From positions 1 through 18,775 of the forward strand of contig JBAXQC010000053.1 of assembly GCA_037131955.1 (NCBI GenBank): 18,775 bases of DNA, read 5' to 3'. Within the stretch, counting starts at the first letter, position 1. Every line of letters begins with the position of its first letter. This document shows positions 1-7,142 of this stretch, piece after piece. A program made the position numbers and the translations under genes. Under the pieces are notes generated by a model, which was not told where the DNA came from, did no database searches, and was given only the letters and a program-made list of their open reading frames with translations. This stretch comes from CAIMMJ01 sp037131955 (GTDB lineage Bacteria > Bacteroidota > Bacteroidia > UBA4408).

Positions 1-171
1 TTGTCTGTTTCTAATTCTTGGTGTTCCTCTTGGTATAAATTTATATTCAGTATTATGGGCGGAAATGCTGACGGAACAACCCAAACATTGCTGTTAAAAA
101 ACACATGTTTATTTCTCCAGTGTATGACAAATAAAAACTAGCAGGGCTTAATGGCCTAAGAACAATAATTA
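1..171. other. Left-edge region without a convincing gene
   Basis: On the minus strand one frame is open from about position 126 to the window edge and could begin at a GTG at 104-102. It reads plausibly (FFNSNVWVVPSAFPPIILN), but no family is recognised and no ATG is present. The opposite plus-strand frame is also open from base 1 to a TAG at 139-141 and looks less protein-like. Two overlapping short open frames cannot be separated without the sequence to the left. The part from about 142 to 171 appears to be plain spacer downstream of the histidine kinase gene. No hairpin followed by a T run is visible there. Confidence 0.2.
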
Positions 172-2175
172 CTAAATCTTATATACATCAAAAACAACTT
201 TAAAAATTGTTCCAACGCCTACAGTTGATTCGCAAAATAGCTTTGCATTGCATTTGTCGGCAATTACTTTGGTAATAAATAAACCAAGCCCTGTTGAGGT
301 TTCGTCACCAGTGGGTTTATTACTAAGGCGTTGAAATTTTTTAAACAATAATGGAATTTCGTTTTCCGAAATACCTGCACCTTGATCGATAAATACAACT
401 TCAACTTTAGAATTATTCTCAATTAAATTCATTTTTATTTCTATTGTTTTATTAAAAGGAGAGAACTTTATTGCATTACTAAAAAAATTATTAAAAATTC
501 TATACAACCAATCTTCTCTGCACAAAACATTAACGTCTTTATCAATACTTGATATTAAAGTTAACTGTTTTTTCTTCAGCTCCATTGCAAATTGATTAAT
601 TGACTCGTTAAGTACTTTTTTAATTTCAATAGGTTCAAATTCAGTATTATTCTGATTTTCAATATTATTCAATTCTAATAATTCTAAAATTAGAACATCG
701 CCATGTGTTATAGCTTTATTTAAATTCTCTATAATTTCTATTTGATTGCTAGAAACATTTAGTTCCATTTCTAACAATTTAACCAAGCCTTTTATTTGAG
801 AAATAGGCGTTCTTAAATCGTGTGCAACAATTCCCATCAATGCATCTTTTTCTCTGTTTATTTCTTGTAGTTCGTTGTTGGTATTTGTTATTTTTTCATT
901 GTCTTTTTTTGCCTTTTTAAAATAAAAAAACAGCATTCCACAAAACAAGGATAGACTCAATGAAAAAAGTAGAAAAAATTTGTTCTCAAATTCTTTTTGT
1001 TGTAAATCTAAATTCCATTTCGTTTTGTTTTTCTGCTCTTGAATTAATCGCTCCGATTCAATTTGTTCAAATTCATTTTTTAGCTCTACATTATAAATTG
1101 TTTGGCTATTTGAATTCATTAGGATGGAATCACGTTCAATTTTATAAAGCTTAAAGTATTCGAGTGCATTTTCATAATTTTGTTTGTTTTCAAAATATTT
1201 ATAATACAATTCATAGGCGCAGGCATAATCTTCAAATGATTTAGTAACCTTTGCACCATTTAATGTAATGTCGGCAAAATATTTTATGGAATCGTTTTTA
1301 TTTAAGTTGTAATAAACTTTACCTATGTTATATGCCGAAATCAATGAAACATTAACAAGTTTGTTTTCTTCAGCTATCTCTAATGATTTCTTAAAATAGT
1401 ACAATGCAGGGTTAAATTGCTTTTTATCCTGAAAAAAAACTCCCATATTATTGTATGCTTTGGCAACACATTCTAAATCATTTTCTATTTCACATATTTT
1501 TAGGGCCTTATTATAATTTAGTAGTGCCAACGAATCAATATTGGTTTGTTTGTAAACCATAGCTAGGTTCCCATATAAATGTGCCAATTGATTTTGCTTT
1601 TTGCTTTTTTCCATCAAGGCTATGGACTGTTGAAGATACTTTTTTGCACTTTCGTAGTTATAACAATAGAAATAAATTATTGCAATATTTGATAGTATTT
1701 TTGAATGGAGTTCAATGTTCTTTGTTCCTTTTACAATTCGTAATCCTTTTAATAAATAGGTGAGTCCTTTTGCCGATTTTCCTCTTTGTCCAAATAAATG
1801 ACCTGCTGTGTTATAAGCATCTGCGAGTAATTCTGTATCATTAATAGCACTTAAATTATTAATTGCGTTTTCGTAATCGATACTTGCATCTTTTATTTTT
1901 CCTTGTTTTTCGTTTATCCAAGCTCTTAGTAAATAACTTTTACCTAAAAATTTAGCATTATTAATTTTTTTTGAGAGTGCTATTGATTTCGTGGCATATA
2001 AAAATGATGATACAAATTTTTCTTGGTTCGCCAAAGATTTCGCCGAATCAAGATAATTGTTTATTACAAGTGTATCTGATTGCCCTTGGCTTTTCAGAAC
2101 AAAGAACTGCATCAACAATAGTATTGTAAATCTGAAAACAAATTTATTTTTGATATTTTTTTTTGAATTAATCAA
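172..2175 (-). CDS. TPR-repeat sensor histidine kinase, membrane-anchored
   Basis: This 667-residue kinase probably senses through an extracytoplasmic tetratricopeptide domain and phosphorylates a partner response regulator. The order seen is: a basic then hydrophobic N-terminus (about 11-32, signal peptide-like), helical TPR-type repeats (about 40-350), a short coiled stretch, one membrane helix (about 400-418), the H-box with phospho-acceptor His452 (AHDLRTPISQ), and an ATPase domain. The ATPase domain has the N-box (FNNFFSNAIKFS, Asn567), the G1 box DQGAGIS (597-603) and the G2 box GLGLFITK (629-636), all intact. There is no receiver or output domain and no response regulator gene nearby, so it looks like an orphan kinase. 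The start is TTG at 2175-2173. The next Met (residue 22) lies inside the hydrophobic segment and would destroy the signal-like N-terminus, so TTG is preferred. The gene is divergent from murQ with only 44 bases between them. Confidence 0.9.
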   Translation of the reverse strand: MINSKKNIKNKFVFRFTILLLMQFFVLKSQGQSDTLVINNYLDSAKSLANQEKFVSSFLYATKSIALSKKINNAKFLGKSYLLRAWINEKQGKIKDASIDYENAINNLSAINDTELLADAYNTAGHLFGQRGKSAKGLTYLLKGLRIVKGTKNIELHSKILSNIAIIYFYCYNYESAKKYLQQSIALMEKSKKQNQLAHLYGNLAMVYKQTNIDSLALLNYNKALKICEIENDLECVAKAYNNMGVFFQDKKQFNPALYYFKKSLEIAEENKLVNVSLISAYNIGKVYYNLNKNDSIKYFADITLNGAKVTKSFEDYACAYELYYKYFENKQNYENALEYFKLYKIERDSILMNSNSQTIYNVELKNEFEQIESERLIQEQKNKTKWNLDLQQKEFENKFFLLFSLSLSLFCGMLFFYFKKAKKDNEKITNTNNELQEINREKDALMGIVAHDLRTPISQIKGLVKLLEMELNVSSNQIEIIENLNKAITHGDVLILELLELNNIENQNNTEFEPIEIKKVLNESINQFAMELKKKQLTLISSIDKDVNVLCREDWLYRIFNNFFSNAIKFSPFNKTIEIKMNLIENNSKVEVVFIDQGAGISENEIPLLFKKFQRLSNKPTGDETSTGLGLFITKVIADKCNAKLFCESTVGVGTIFKVVFDVYKI

Positions 2176-2195
2176 CCGATTTAAATTGCAATAAA

Positions 2196-2203
2196 TACTT
2201 TTG
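2196..2203 (+). promoter_or_regulatory. Candidate Bacteroidota -7 element for murQ operon
   Basis: TACTTTTG matches the Bacteroidota -7 consensus TAnnTTTG exactly and ends 16 bases before the murQ ATG, implying a very short leader. No TTG -33 element is found at the expected 19-21 base spacing, so the call rests on the -7 box and its position in the short divergent gap. Confidence 0.5.
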
Positions 2204-2219
2204 CGTAAATATATATAAA

Positions 2220-3026
2220 ATGAAACTCACCGAAAAAACTTCTTTTTACAATAATATTGACCAAATGGAAATAGAAGAAATTCTATTTAGCATGAACCAA
2301 GAAGATAAAAAGGTGGCTATAGAGGTAGAAAAGTGTTTGCCACAAATTGCAAAATTAGCTACCGCTATTTCTACTAAAATAAATTTAGGAGGAAGACTGT
2401 TTTACATTGGTGCCGGTACAAGTGGAAGATTAGGAATTTTAGATGCAAGCGAATGTCCGCCTACGTTTGGGGTGGAACAAGGTTTAGTTATTGGTTTAAT
2501 TGCCGGTGGTGATTCTGCAATTAGAAAGGCAGTTGAATTTGCCGAAGACAATACTGATTTAGGTTGGAGTGACTTACAAAAATTTAATATTTCAACTAAA
2601 GATATTGTTGTTGGTATTGCAGCATCAGGGAGCACTCCTTATGTGGTTGGGGCAATTAAAGAATGCAAAAAAAACTTTATTCAAACTGCTTGCATCACTT
2701 GCAATTCATCATCAGAGTTAGCAGCGTTGGTCGACTTTCCCGTAGAAGTTTTGGTTGGTCCAGAATTCGTTACTGGAAGCACTAGACTAAAATCAGGTAC
2801 TGCTCAAAAATTGGTTTTAAATATGCTATCAACTTCAGCAATGATAAAGTTTGGAAGAGTAAAAGGGAATAAAATGGTTGACATGCAAATGGCAAACAAT
2901 AAGCTAATAGACAGGGGAGTAAAAATGATTATGGAAGAATTAAATTTAGATTATAACACTGCAAAAAAATTGTTAGAAGAAAAAGGCAATGTAAGAAATG
3001 CAATAGATTCAATAAAAGATAAATAA
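2220..3026 (+). CDS. murQ: N-acetylmuramic acid 6-phosphate etherase MurQ
   Basis: MurQ cleaves the lactyl ether of N-acetylmuramate 6-phosphate to give N-acetylglucosamine 6-phosphate and D-lactate, a cytoplasmic step of peptidoglycan recycling. The SIS fold is clear: sugar-phosphate loop GAGTSGRLG (64-72) followed by LDASECPPTFG with the conserved Glu79, then GGDSAIRKAVEFAED with the second conserved Glu106. GIAASGSTP (132-140) and the family hallmark GPEFVTGSTRLKSGTAQK (180-197) follow. From family knowledge the two glutamates correspond to the catalytic acid/base pair. At 268 residues it is at the short end for the family but has every motif. It is the first gene of a run whose next gene starts 2 bases after its stop. 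No MurNAc kinase, permease or other recycling gene is in the window, so the MurNAc-6-P source is not shown here. Confidence 0.96.
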   Translation: MKLTEKTSFYNNIDQMEIEEILFSMNQEDKKVAIEVEKCLPQIAKLATAISTKINLGGRLFYIGAGTSGRLGILDASECPPTFGVEQGLVIGLIAGGDSAIRKAVEFAEDNTDLGWSDLQKFNISTKDIVVGIAASGSTPYVVGAIKECKKNFIQTACITCNSSSELAALVDFPVEVLVGPEFVTGSTRLKSGTAQKLVLNMLSTSAMIKFGRVKGNKMVDMQMANNKLIDRGVKMIMEELNLDYNTAKKLLEEKGNVRNAIDSIKDK

Positions 3027-3028
3027 AT

Positions 3029-3598
3029 ATGCACGAAATTGAGCCATTTTACAGCTGGAAAAATTTATACGATGCAGCGTCCGATGAGTTATCTCCCTTT
3101 TTTGGAAGAGAATACAGTGAATTTGAATTTACCAACACGATCTACAATTACGTTATTCATCCACAATGGGATGAAATAGGATCTGAAACATTATTTATAA
3201 AAATTATTTATACCGATTACAATGCTGGTTTTACAATAATTGAAATGTTAGGAGAATGGAACGATGCAATAAATAACGACATTATGTTTTTAAAAAGAGA
3301 AATTGCAGATATTTTATTGTCAGAAGGAGTAAATAAGTTTATTTTAATAGGAGAGAATGTACTTAATTTTCACAGCAGCGACGATAGCTATTACGAGGAG
3401 TGGTTCGAAGATGTTGACAACGGCTGGATTTGCCTAGTAAATTTCAGAGAACACGTATTAAATGAGTTCAAAAAAAGTAACATAGATTATTACTTTTTAT
3501 TTGGTGGTGAGTTCGATTTAATAAATTGGAGAACCTTAAATCCTCAGCAATTTTTTTCTACAATAGATAATTTAGCAACAAAAAGACTCAATGCTTAA
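3029..3598 (+). CDS. Unrecognised acidic cytoplasmic protein, 189 aa
   Basis: I do not recognise a named family. The protein has no signal peptide or membrane helix and is rich in aromatic and acidic residues. Examples are an early YSW, WDEIGSETLF, IEMLGEWNDAI and a DDSYYEEWFEDVDNGW stretch around residues 116-132. It looks like a compact alpha/beta protein that would be conserved in the phylum. It starts 2 bases after the murQ stop and ends 30 bases before gldF, so it is almost surely co-transcribed with both. That position suggests a cell-envelope or motility-linked role, but this is only context. The codon and base composition resemble its neighbours. Confidence 0.75.
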   Translation: MHEIEPFYSWKNLYDAASDELSPFFGREYSEFEFTNTIYNYVIHPQWDEIGSETLFIKIIYTDYNAGFTIIEMLGEWNDAINNDIMFLKREIADILLSEGVNKFILIGENVLNFHSSDDSYYEEWFEDVDNGWICLVNFREHVLNEFKKSNIDYYFLFGGEFDLINWRTLNPQQFFSTIDNLATKRLNA

Positions 3599-3628
3599 TA
3601 TTTTTATATTTATTTTGCATCACTTATT

Positions 3629-4360
3629 ATGATAGCATTACTAAAAAAAGAACTTTCATCCTTTCTTAATTCATTAATTGGTTACGTTGTTATTGTAGTT
3701 TTTTTACTGATGATGGGATTGTTTTTATGGGTATTTCCCGGTGAACCAAACATATTAATGAATCAGTACGCTGGCATTGACGGCTTGTTTTCCATAACAC
3801 CTTATTTGTATATTTTTTTGGTGCCTGCAATAACAATGAAATCGTTTAGCGAAGAAAAAAAGTCAGGAACAATTGAGTTTTTATTGACCAAACCTTTATC
3901 GGAGTTTCAAATAATTTTGGCAAAATACCTTGCCGGTTTTGTTTTGCTTCTAATAGCACTAATACCGAGTTTTGTATATTATTATTCTGTTTATAAGCTA
4001 GGTAATCCGGTAGGAAATATTGATATTGGCTCTACAAATGGATCTTACATAGGTTTAGTAATGCTTGGTTCGGCTTTTGTTTCTGTTGGAATTTTTGCAT
4101 CCATACTTAGCGACAGTCAAATAATTTCTTTTTTAATTGGTGTTTTTCTGTCTTTCTTTTTTTTAAGCGGCATAGAATCAATTGCAAGCATTCCTTTGTT
4201 TAATTCTATAGATTGGATTCTATTAGAATTTAGTTTAAACTCTCATTATCTTTCAATGAGCAGAGGCGTTATTGATTCCAGAGATATAATATTTTTTATT
4301 AGTTTTAATGCAATTTTTATTTTGCTCACCCAACTAAAATTGGAAAGCAGAAAATGGTAA
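3629..4360 (+). CDS. gldF: GldF-type ABC transporter permease
   Basis: This 243-residue integral membrane protein belongs to the ABC-2 permease group and resembles GldF, the permease associated with gliding motility in Bacteroidota. About six membrane helices are visible (roughly 17-36, 54-70, 100-120, 139-160, 164-181 and 218-236). The conserved cytosolic loop MKSFSEEKKSGTIEFLLTKP (70-89) is typical of the family, and the N-terminus (LLKKELSSFLNSLIGYVVI) is characteristic of GldF. In flavobacteria gldF is normally followed by gldG, and the ATPase GldA is encoded elsewhere. Here the next gene is a methyltransferase and no gldG or gldA is in the window. The substrate of the Gld ABC system is unknown. 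Co-transcription with murQ is likely. Confidence 0.85.
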   Translation: MIALLKKELSSFLNSLIGYVVIVVFLLMMGLFLWVFPGEPNILMNQYAGIDGLFSITPYLYIFLVPAITMKSFSEEKKSGTIEFLLTKPLSEFQIILAKYLAGFVLLLIALIPSFVYYYSVYKLGNPVGNIDIGSTNGSYIGLVMLGSAFVSVGIFASILSDSQIISFLIGVFLSFFFLSGIESIASIPLFNSIDWILLEFSLNSHYLSMSRGVIDSRDIIFFISFNAIFILLTQLKLESRKW

Positions 4361-4370
4361 ATTATTAATT

Positions 4371-5309
4371 ATGAATTTTTTAGATTTACAAATACACCTT
4401 TTAAAAAAAGAAAGAAACATCTACGAACCTGCGGAACTTTTTGAGCAGAACAGAATTCCTGTAAAAGAGTTGATGAGCGACTTGGCTTCAATTGCAGAAA
4501 AAGGTGGGAACCTTGTTTTAAAAGACAATAAACTTGTTTGTGAGAAAACAAACACCGAGTATTTTATAAAAAACGATGTTGTTGATTTTTGTAAGAATGA
4601 ATTTGAACAAAAAGGAGACGAGTGGGCAAAACAAAATGCTGCATTTTTAAATTACCATAAATCTTTAACGGTTTACACATTGTTGAACTCTACTCCAGTA
4701 TTGCATTATATTGGGGAAAAATCCGGTATGGCAGATTTAAAAAATGCCAAAGTAATTGACATTGGCGGTGGAACAGGTCACGCTTTTTGCTCTTTGTTCA
4801 GAAATCCTTCTACCATAACCTATTATTTAGCCGATCCAAATTTAAGATTACTGCACGACCAGTTTTTGAGAGTGTATCCATTGCTTTCAAAATTAAAGAT
4901 GGGTCATGTTTTATCTTATGCAGAAAAGCTTCCTTTTAAAAATGAGATTGCCGATGTGGTAATGAGTCTCTCGTCTATAGACCATTTTAAGAGTTACGAA
5001 GACTTTATGGCAGAGGCACACAGAGTTTTAAAACCGGGAGGAACAATTTTTATTTCTAGTCATCTTGATGTTCCTGCTTCAGAACGAATTCAAAAAGTAA
5101 GAACTTCTTCAAAACTATTGAGCTTTTCCTTTTGGGAGAGAGTATCTAGGTATTTGTATTACAGAAAATATAAAGTTGGAACAGACGATCACACTTGGCA
5201 TTTCGAAACCATTGAACCAATTGAAACTGGTCTGAAAAAACATGGATTTGAAACAATTGCGAAAGAAGAATTTAATGGATTCTTTTGGATAAAGGCAAAA
5301 AAAATGTAG
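4371..5309 (+). CDS. Class I SAM-dependent methyltransferase
   Basis: The protein (312 residues) carries a standard methyltransferase fold from about residue 125. Motif I is VIDIGGGTGHAF (128-139), the acidic residue at the end of beta-2 is Asp155 (LADPN), the post-loop motif is AEKLPF (184-189), and VLKPGGTIFIS (219-229) marks the Methyltransf_11-like core. The N-terminal segment around residues 48-73 (LVLKDNKLVCEKTNTEYFIK) recalls the Trm112-like domains that often precede such enzymes, but the zinc cysteines are not complete. The acceptor molecule cannot be told. The gene starts 10 bases after gldF and ends 1 base before the peroxidase gene, so it is in the same operon. Confidence 0.87.
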   Translation: MNFLDLQIHLLKKERNIYEPAELFEQNRIPVKELMSDLASIAEKGGNLVLKDNKLVCEKTNTEYFIKNDVVDFCKNEFEQKGDEWAKQNAAFLNYHKSLTVYTLLNSTPVLHYIGEKSGMADLKNAKVIDIGGGTGHAFCSLFRNPSTITYYLADPNLRLLHDQFLRVYPLLSKLKMGHVLSYAEKLPFKNEIADVVMSLSSIDHFKSYEDFMAEAHRVLKPGGTIFISSHLDVPASERIQKVRTSSKLLSFSFWERVSRYLYYRKYKVGTDDHTWHFETIEPIETGLKKHGFETIAKEEFNGFFWIKAKKM

Positions 5310-5310
5310 C

Positions 5311-6132
5311 ATGAAATACAAACTAACATTTCTCTTTTTTAGTGTATTCTTTTCAACAATTAACAAAACATCTGCACAACAAAATTTTCACAGTTATTCA
5401 GCTGAAACAATTTTGGGTGACACAATTTCATTGTCAAATTTCTACGGTAAAAAAGTAATGGTAGTTAATACAGCAAGCTTTTGCGGATATACACCTCAAT
5501 TTGCCCAGCTAGAACAATTGTACTTGCAATACCAATCCAATAATTTTGAAATAATTGGATTCCCGTGTAATAATTTTGGAAATCAAGACCCCAACAGCGA
5601 TTCTCTCATCAACGAGTTTTGCACAAACACTTACAATGTTACATTTCAAATGATGTCTAGAGTTGATATTGTTGTTGGAGATACTTTACCAGTATATAAA
5701 TGGCTTCAACGATCAGATTTAAATGGTGTGCAAGATGTTTCCGTTTCATGGAATTTTAATAAATTTTTAATTGATGAGCAAGGAAATTGGGTGGCACATT
5801 ATTTTAGCCAAACACTCCCAAACGATCCTGCAATTGTAAATTGGATTTTATCTCCACCACAGGATTTAACCTCTGTTAAAAATAAAGATAAATTTAATCA
5901 TATAACATTAACTAACACTCCACATTCAATTTCAATAATTGGCAACTTTGCTGATTCAAATAACACCAATGTTTTTATTTATGATCTATCGGGCAAACAA
6001 TTATTTTCTTACCTAAATCAAACCAATAATTCTTTAAAATCGTTAAGCATAAATGAGTTAAATGAGGGTTTGTATTTTGCCCAAATTGTATCTGGAAATT
6101 TTACAACCACAAAAAAATTTATTGTAAGATAG
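5311..6132 (+). CDS. Secreted glutathione peroxidase with T9SS sorting domain
   Basis: The protein has a Sec signal peptide (about 1-22), a glutathione peroxidase domain (about 25-180) and a C-terminal Por/type IX secretion sorting domain (about 205-273). The peroxidase motifs are NTASFCGYTPQ with the peroxidatic Cys58, FPCNNFGNQDP with the conserved Gln92, and WNFNKFLID with Trp147. A third cysteine, Cys104 in NEFCTNTY, sits where thioredoxin-dependent 2-Cys members carry the resolving cysteine, so thioredoxin-like reductants are more likely than glutathione. The tail shows the usual sorting-domain pattern: VFIYDLSGKQLFS, then INELNEGLYFAQIVSGN and a basic KKFIVR end. The enzyme is therefore predicted to be exported through the outer membrane by the T9SS. 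Most bacterial homologues are cytoplasmic or periplasmic. It is the last gene of the murQ operon. Confidence 0.92.
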   Translation: MKYKLTFLFFSVFFSTINKTSAQQNFHSYSAETILGDTISLSNFYGKKVMVVNTASFCGYTPQFAQLEQLYLQYQSNNFEIIGFPCNNFGNQDPNSDSLINEFCTNTYNVTFQMMSRVDIVVGDTLPVYKWLQRSDLNGVQDVSVSWNFNKFLIDEQGNWVAHYFSQTLPNDPAIVNWILSPPQDLTSVKNKDKFNHITLTNTPHSISIIGNFADSNNTNVFIYDLSGKQLFSYLNQTNNSLKSLSINELNEGLYFAQIVSGNFTTTKKFIVR

Positions 6133-6466
6133 TTCTATTCCTTCTTGTCAATAGAAAAATTTAAAAGTAATTGTTTAACGTTTTTTAGATTGGCGATTAA
6201 ACTAAAACAAACTTTACTCTTTTAAGCTAACACTGTTTAAGAATTGAAAATAAATCCTGTAGGTTTCTAGCTTCACGCTTTTAAATAAACTGCTACTACA
6301 GCTTGTTTTACTTATGTTTAAAGCATCCTTCACTATTTGTAAATTCTCAATTTTTTTTGCAAGTTAAAACCACAGTTTTTTTGTTGATTATAGGTGTATT
6401 TTGTTCGTTAAAATATACTACAAACATCTTGTGAGCAATAAAAAAATTTGCTTGTTCTTTATTTTA
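6133..6466. other. Convergent intergenic gap, no gene seen
   Basis: This gap lies between two converging genes, where a terminator would be expected. The only hairpin near the peroxidase stop is TTCTATT/AATAGAA (6133-6139 with 6150-6156), which is AT-rich and followed by AAATTTAAAAG rather than a T run. No open frame with a good start, no TAnnTTTG box and no tRNA-like fold was seen. A loose CTGTAG/CTACAG inverted pair occurs near 6258-6301. Confidence 0.5.
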
Positions 6467-7105
6467 TCAATAAGGATTTTTCTTTGTTACCTTTAAATCA
6501 GATTTTTTTAGCTCTCGCCATAATTTTTTGCTGTTTATATTCAAGCCAAATTTTAAATAGTATCCACTCAATTCATTAGATGGATTGGGTTCAACAAATC
6601 GCCAGCCTCCACCAATAACTAACCTTAGCCAATGATTTATACTATAGTTGGTGTTTAATCCAGTTTCAAAAGGAATAATCAAAGTTCTTTTAGTAGTTAC
6701 AGGTAAATATTTTAAGTCATAATTTTTAGTGTAATTGTAGCCAATTCCTCCTTGCAAATAAGTAGTAAGTCTGAATCGTTTTACAATTAAAAAATCAAAT
6801 TCTTCTCCCACTGTAATAAAAAACAACCTATTTTCTTGCCATTGCTTAGAGCCTTGCTTATAGTGTATAACCCTAAATGGAGTACCGCTTACTCCAGTTT
6901 TAAACCTTAAATTTCCGTTAAACCCAAATCCCACAAAAATCCCATAAATCAAGGCCGGATCTCCATACAAATGAGTTCTTCTATTGTCTATTCCATAAAT
7001 AAACTCTCTTTCTTTTTTTAAACTCTCCAAAGGGTTTTCAATTGCTTGCGAAAAAATGCTGTTTAAAAAGCCTAAAAAAAAAGTAATAAATAACAATGCT
7101 CTCAT
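6467..7105 (-). CDS. Predicted outer-membrane beta-barrel protein, 212 aa
   Basis: A clear signal peptide (MRALLFITFFLGFLNSIFSQ, cleavage near 20) is followed by alternating hydrophobic/polar strands. Examples are YGIFVGFGFNGNLRFKTGV, FRLTTYLQGGIGYNY, LRLVIGGGWRFV and YYLKFGLNIN. This pattern is typical of small outer-membrane porin-like barrels of Bacteroidota. The basic C-terminal tail (about 193-212) would be an odd end for a barrel and may sit in the periplasm. No specific family is recognised. It lies 37 bases downstream of the acyl-CoA synthetase on the same strand, with no promoter box between, so the two probably share a transcript. A role in fatty acid entry would fit the context but is not shown. 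Confidence 0.65.
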   Translation of the reverse strand: MRALLFITFFLGFLNSIFSQAIENPLESLKKEREFIYGIDNRRTHLYGDPALIYGIFVGFGFNGNLRFKTGVSGTPFRVIHYKQGSKQWQENRLFFITVGEEFDFLIVKRFRLTTYLQGGIGYNYTKNYDLKYLPVTTKRTLIIPFETGLNTNYSINHWLRLVIGGGWRFVEPNPSNELSGYYLKFGLNINSKKLWRELKKSDLKVTKKNPY

Positions 7106-7142
7106 TAATTGTTTACCAAAACTTTTTACCTACATTTTTTTG

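Noticed and set aside
1..141. Plus-strand open frame at the left edge as a gene end
   Set aside because: It is antisense to an equally open minus-strand frame, matches no known family and has an unlikely composition; kept only as an uncertain region.
6133..6156. Hairpin after the peroxidase gene as a terminator
   Set aside because: The 7-bp stem is nearly all A/T and no T run follows on either strand.
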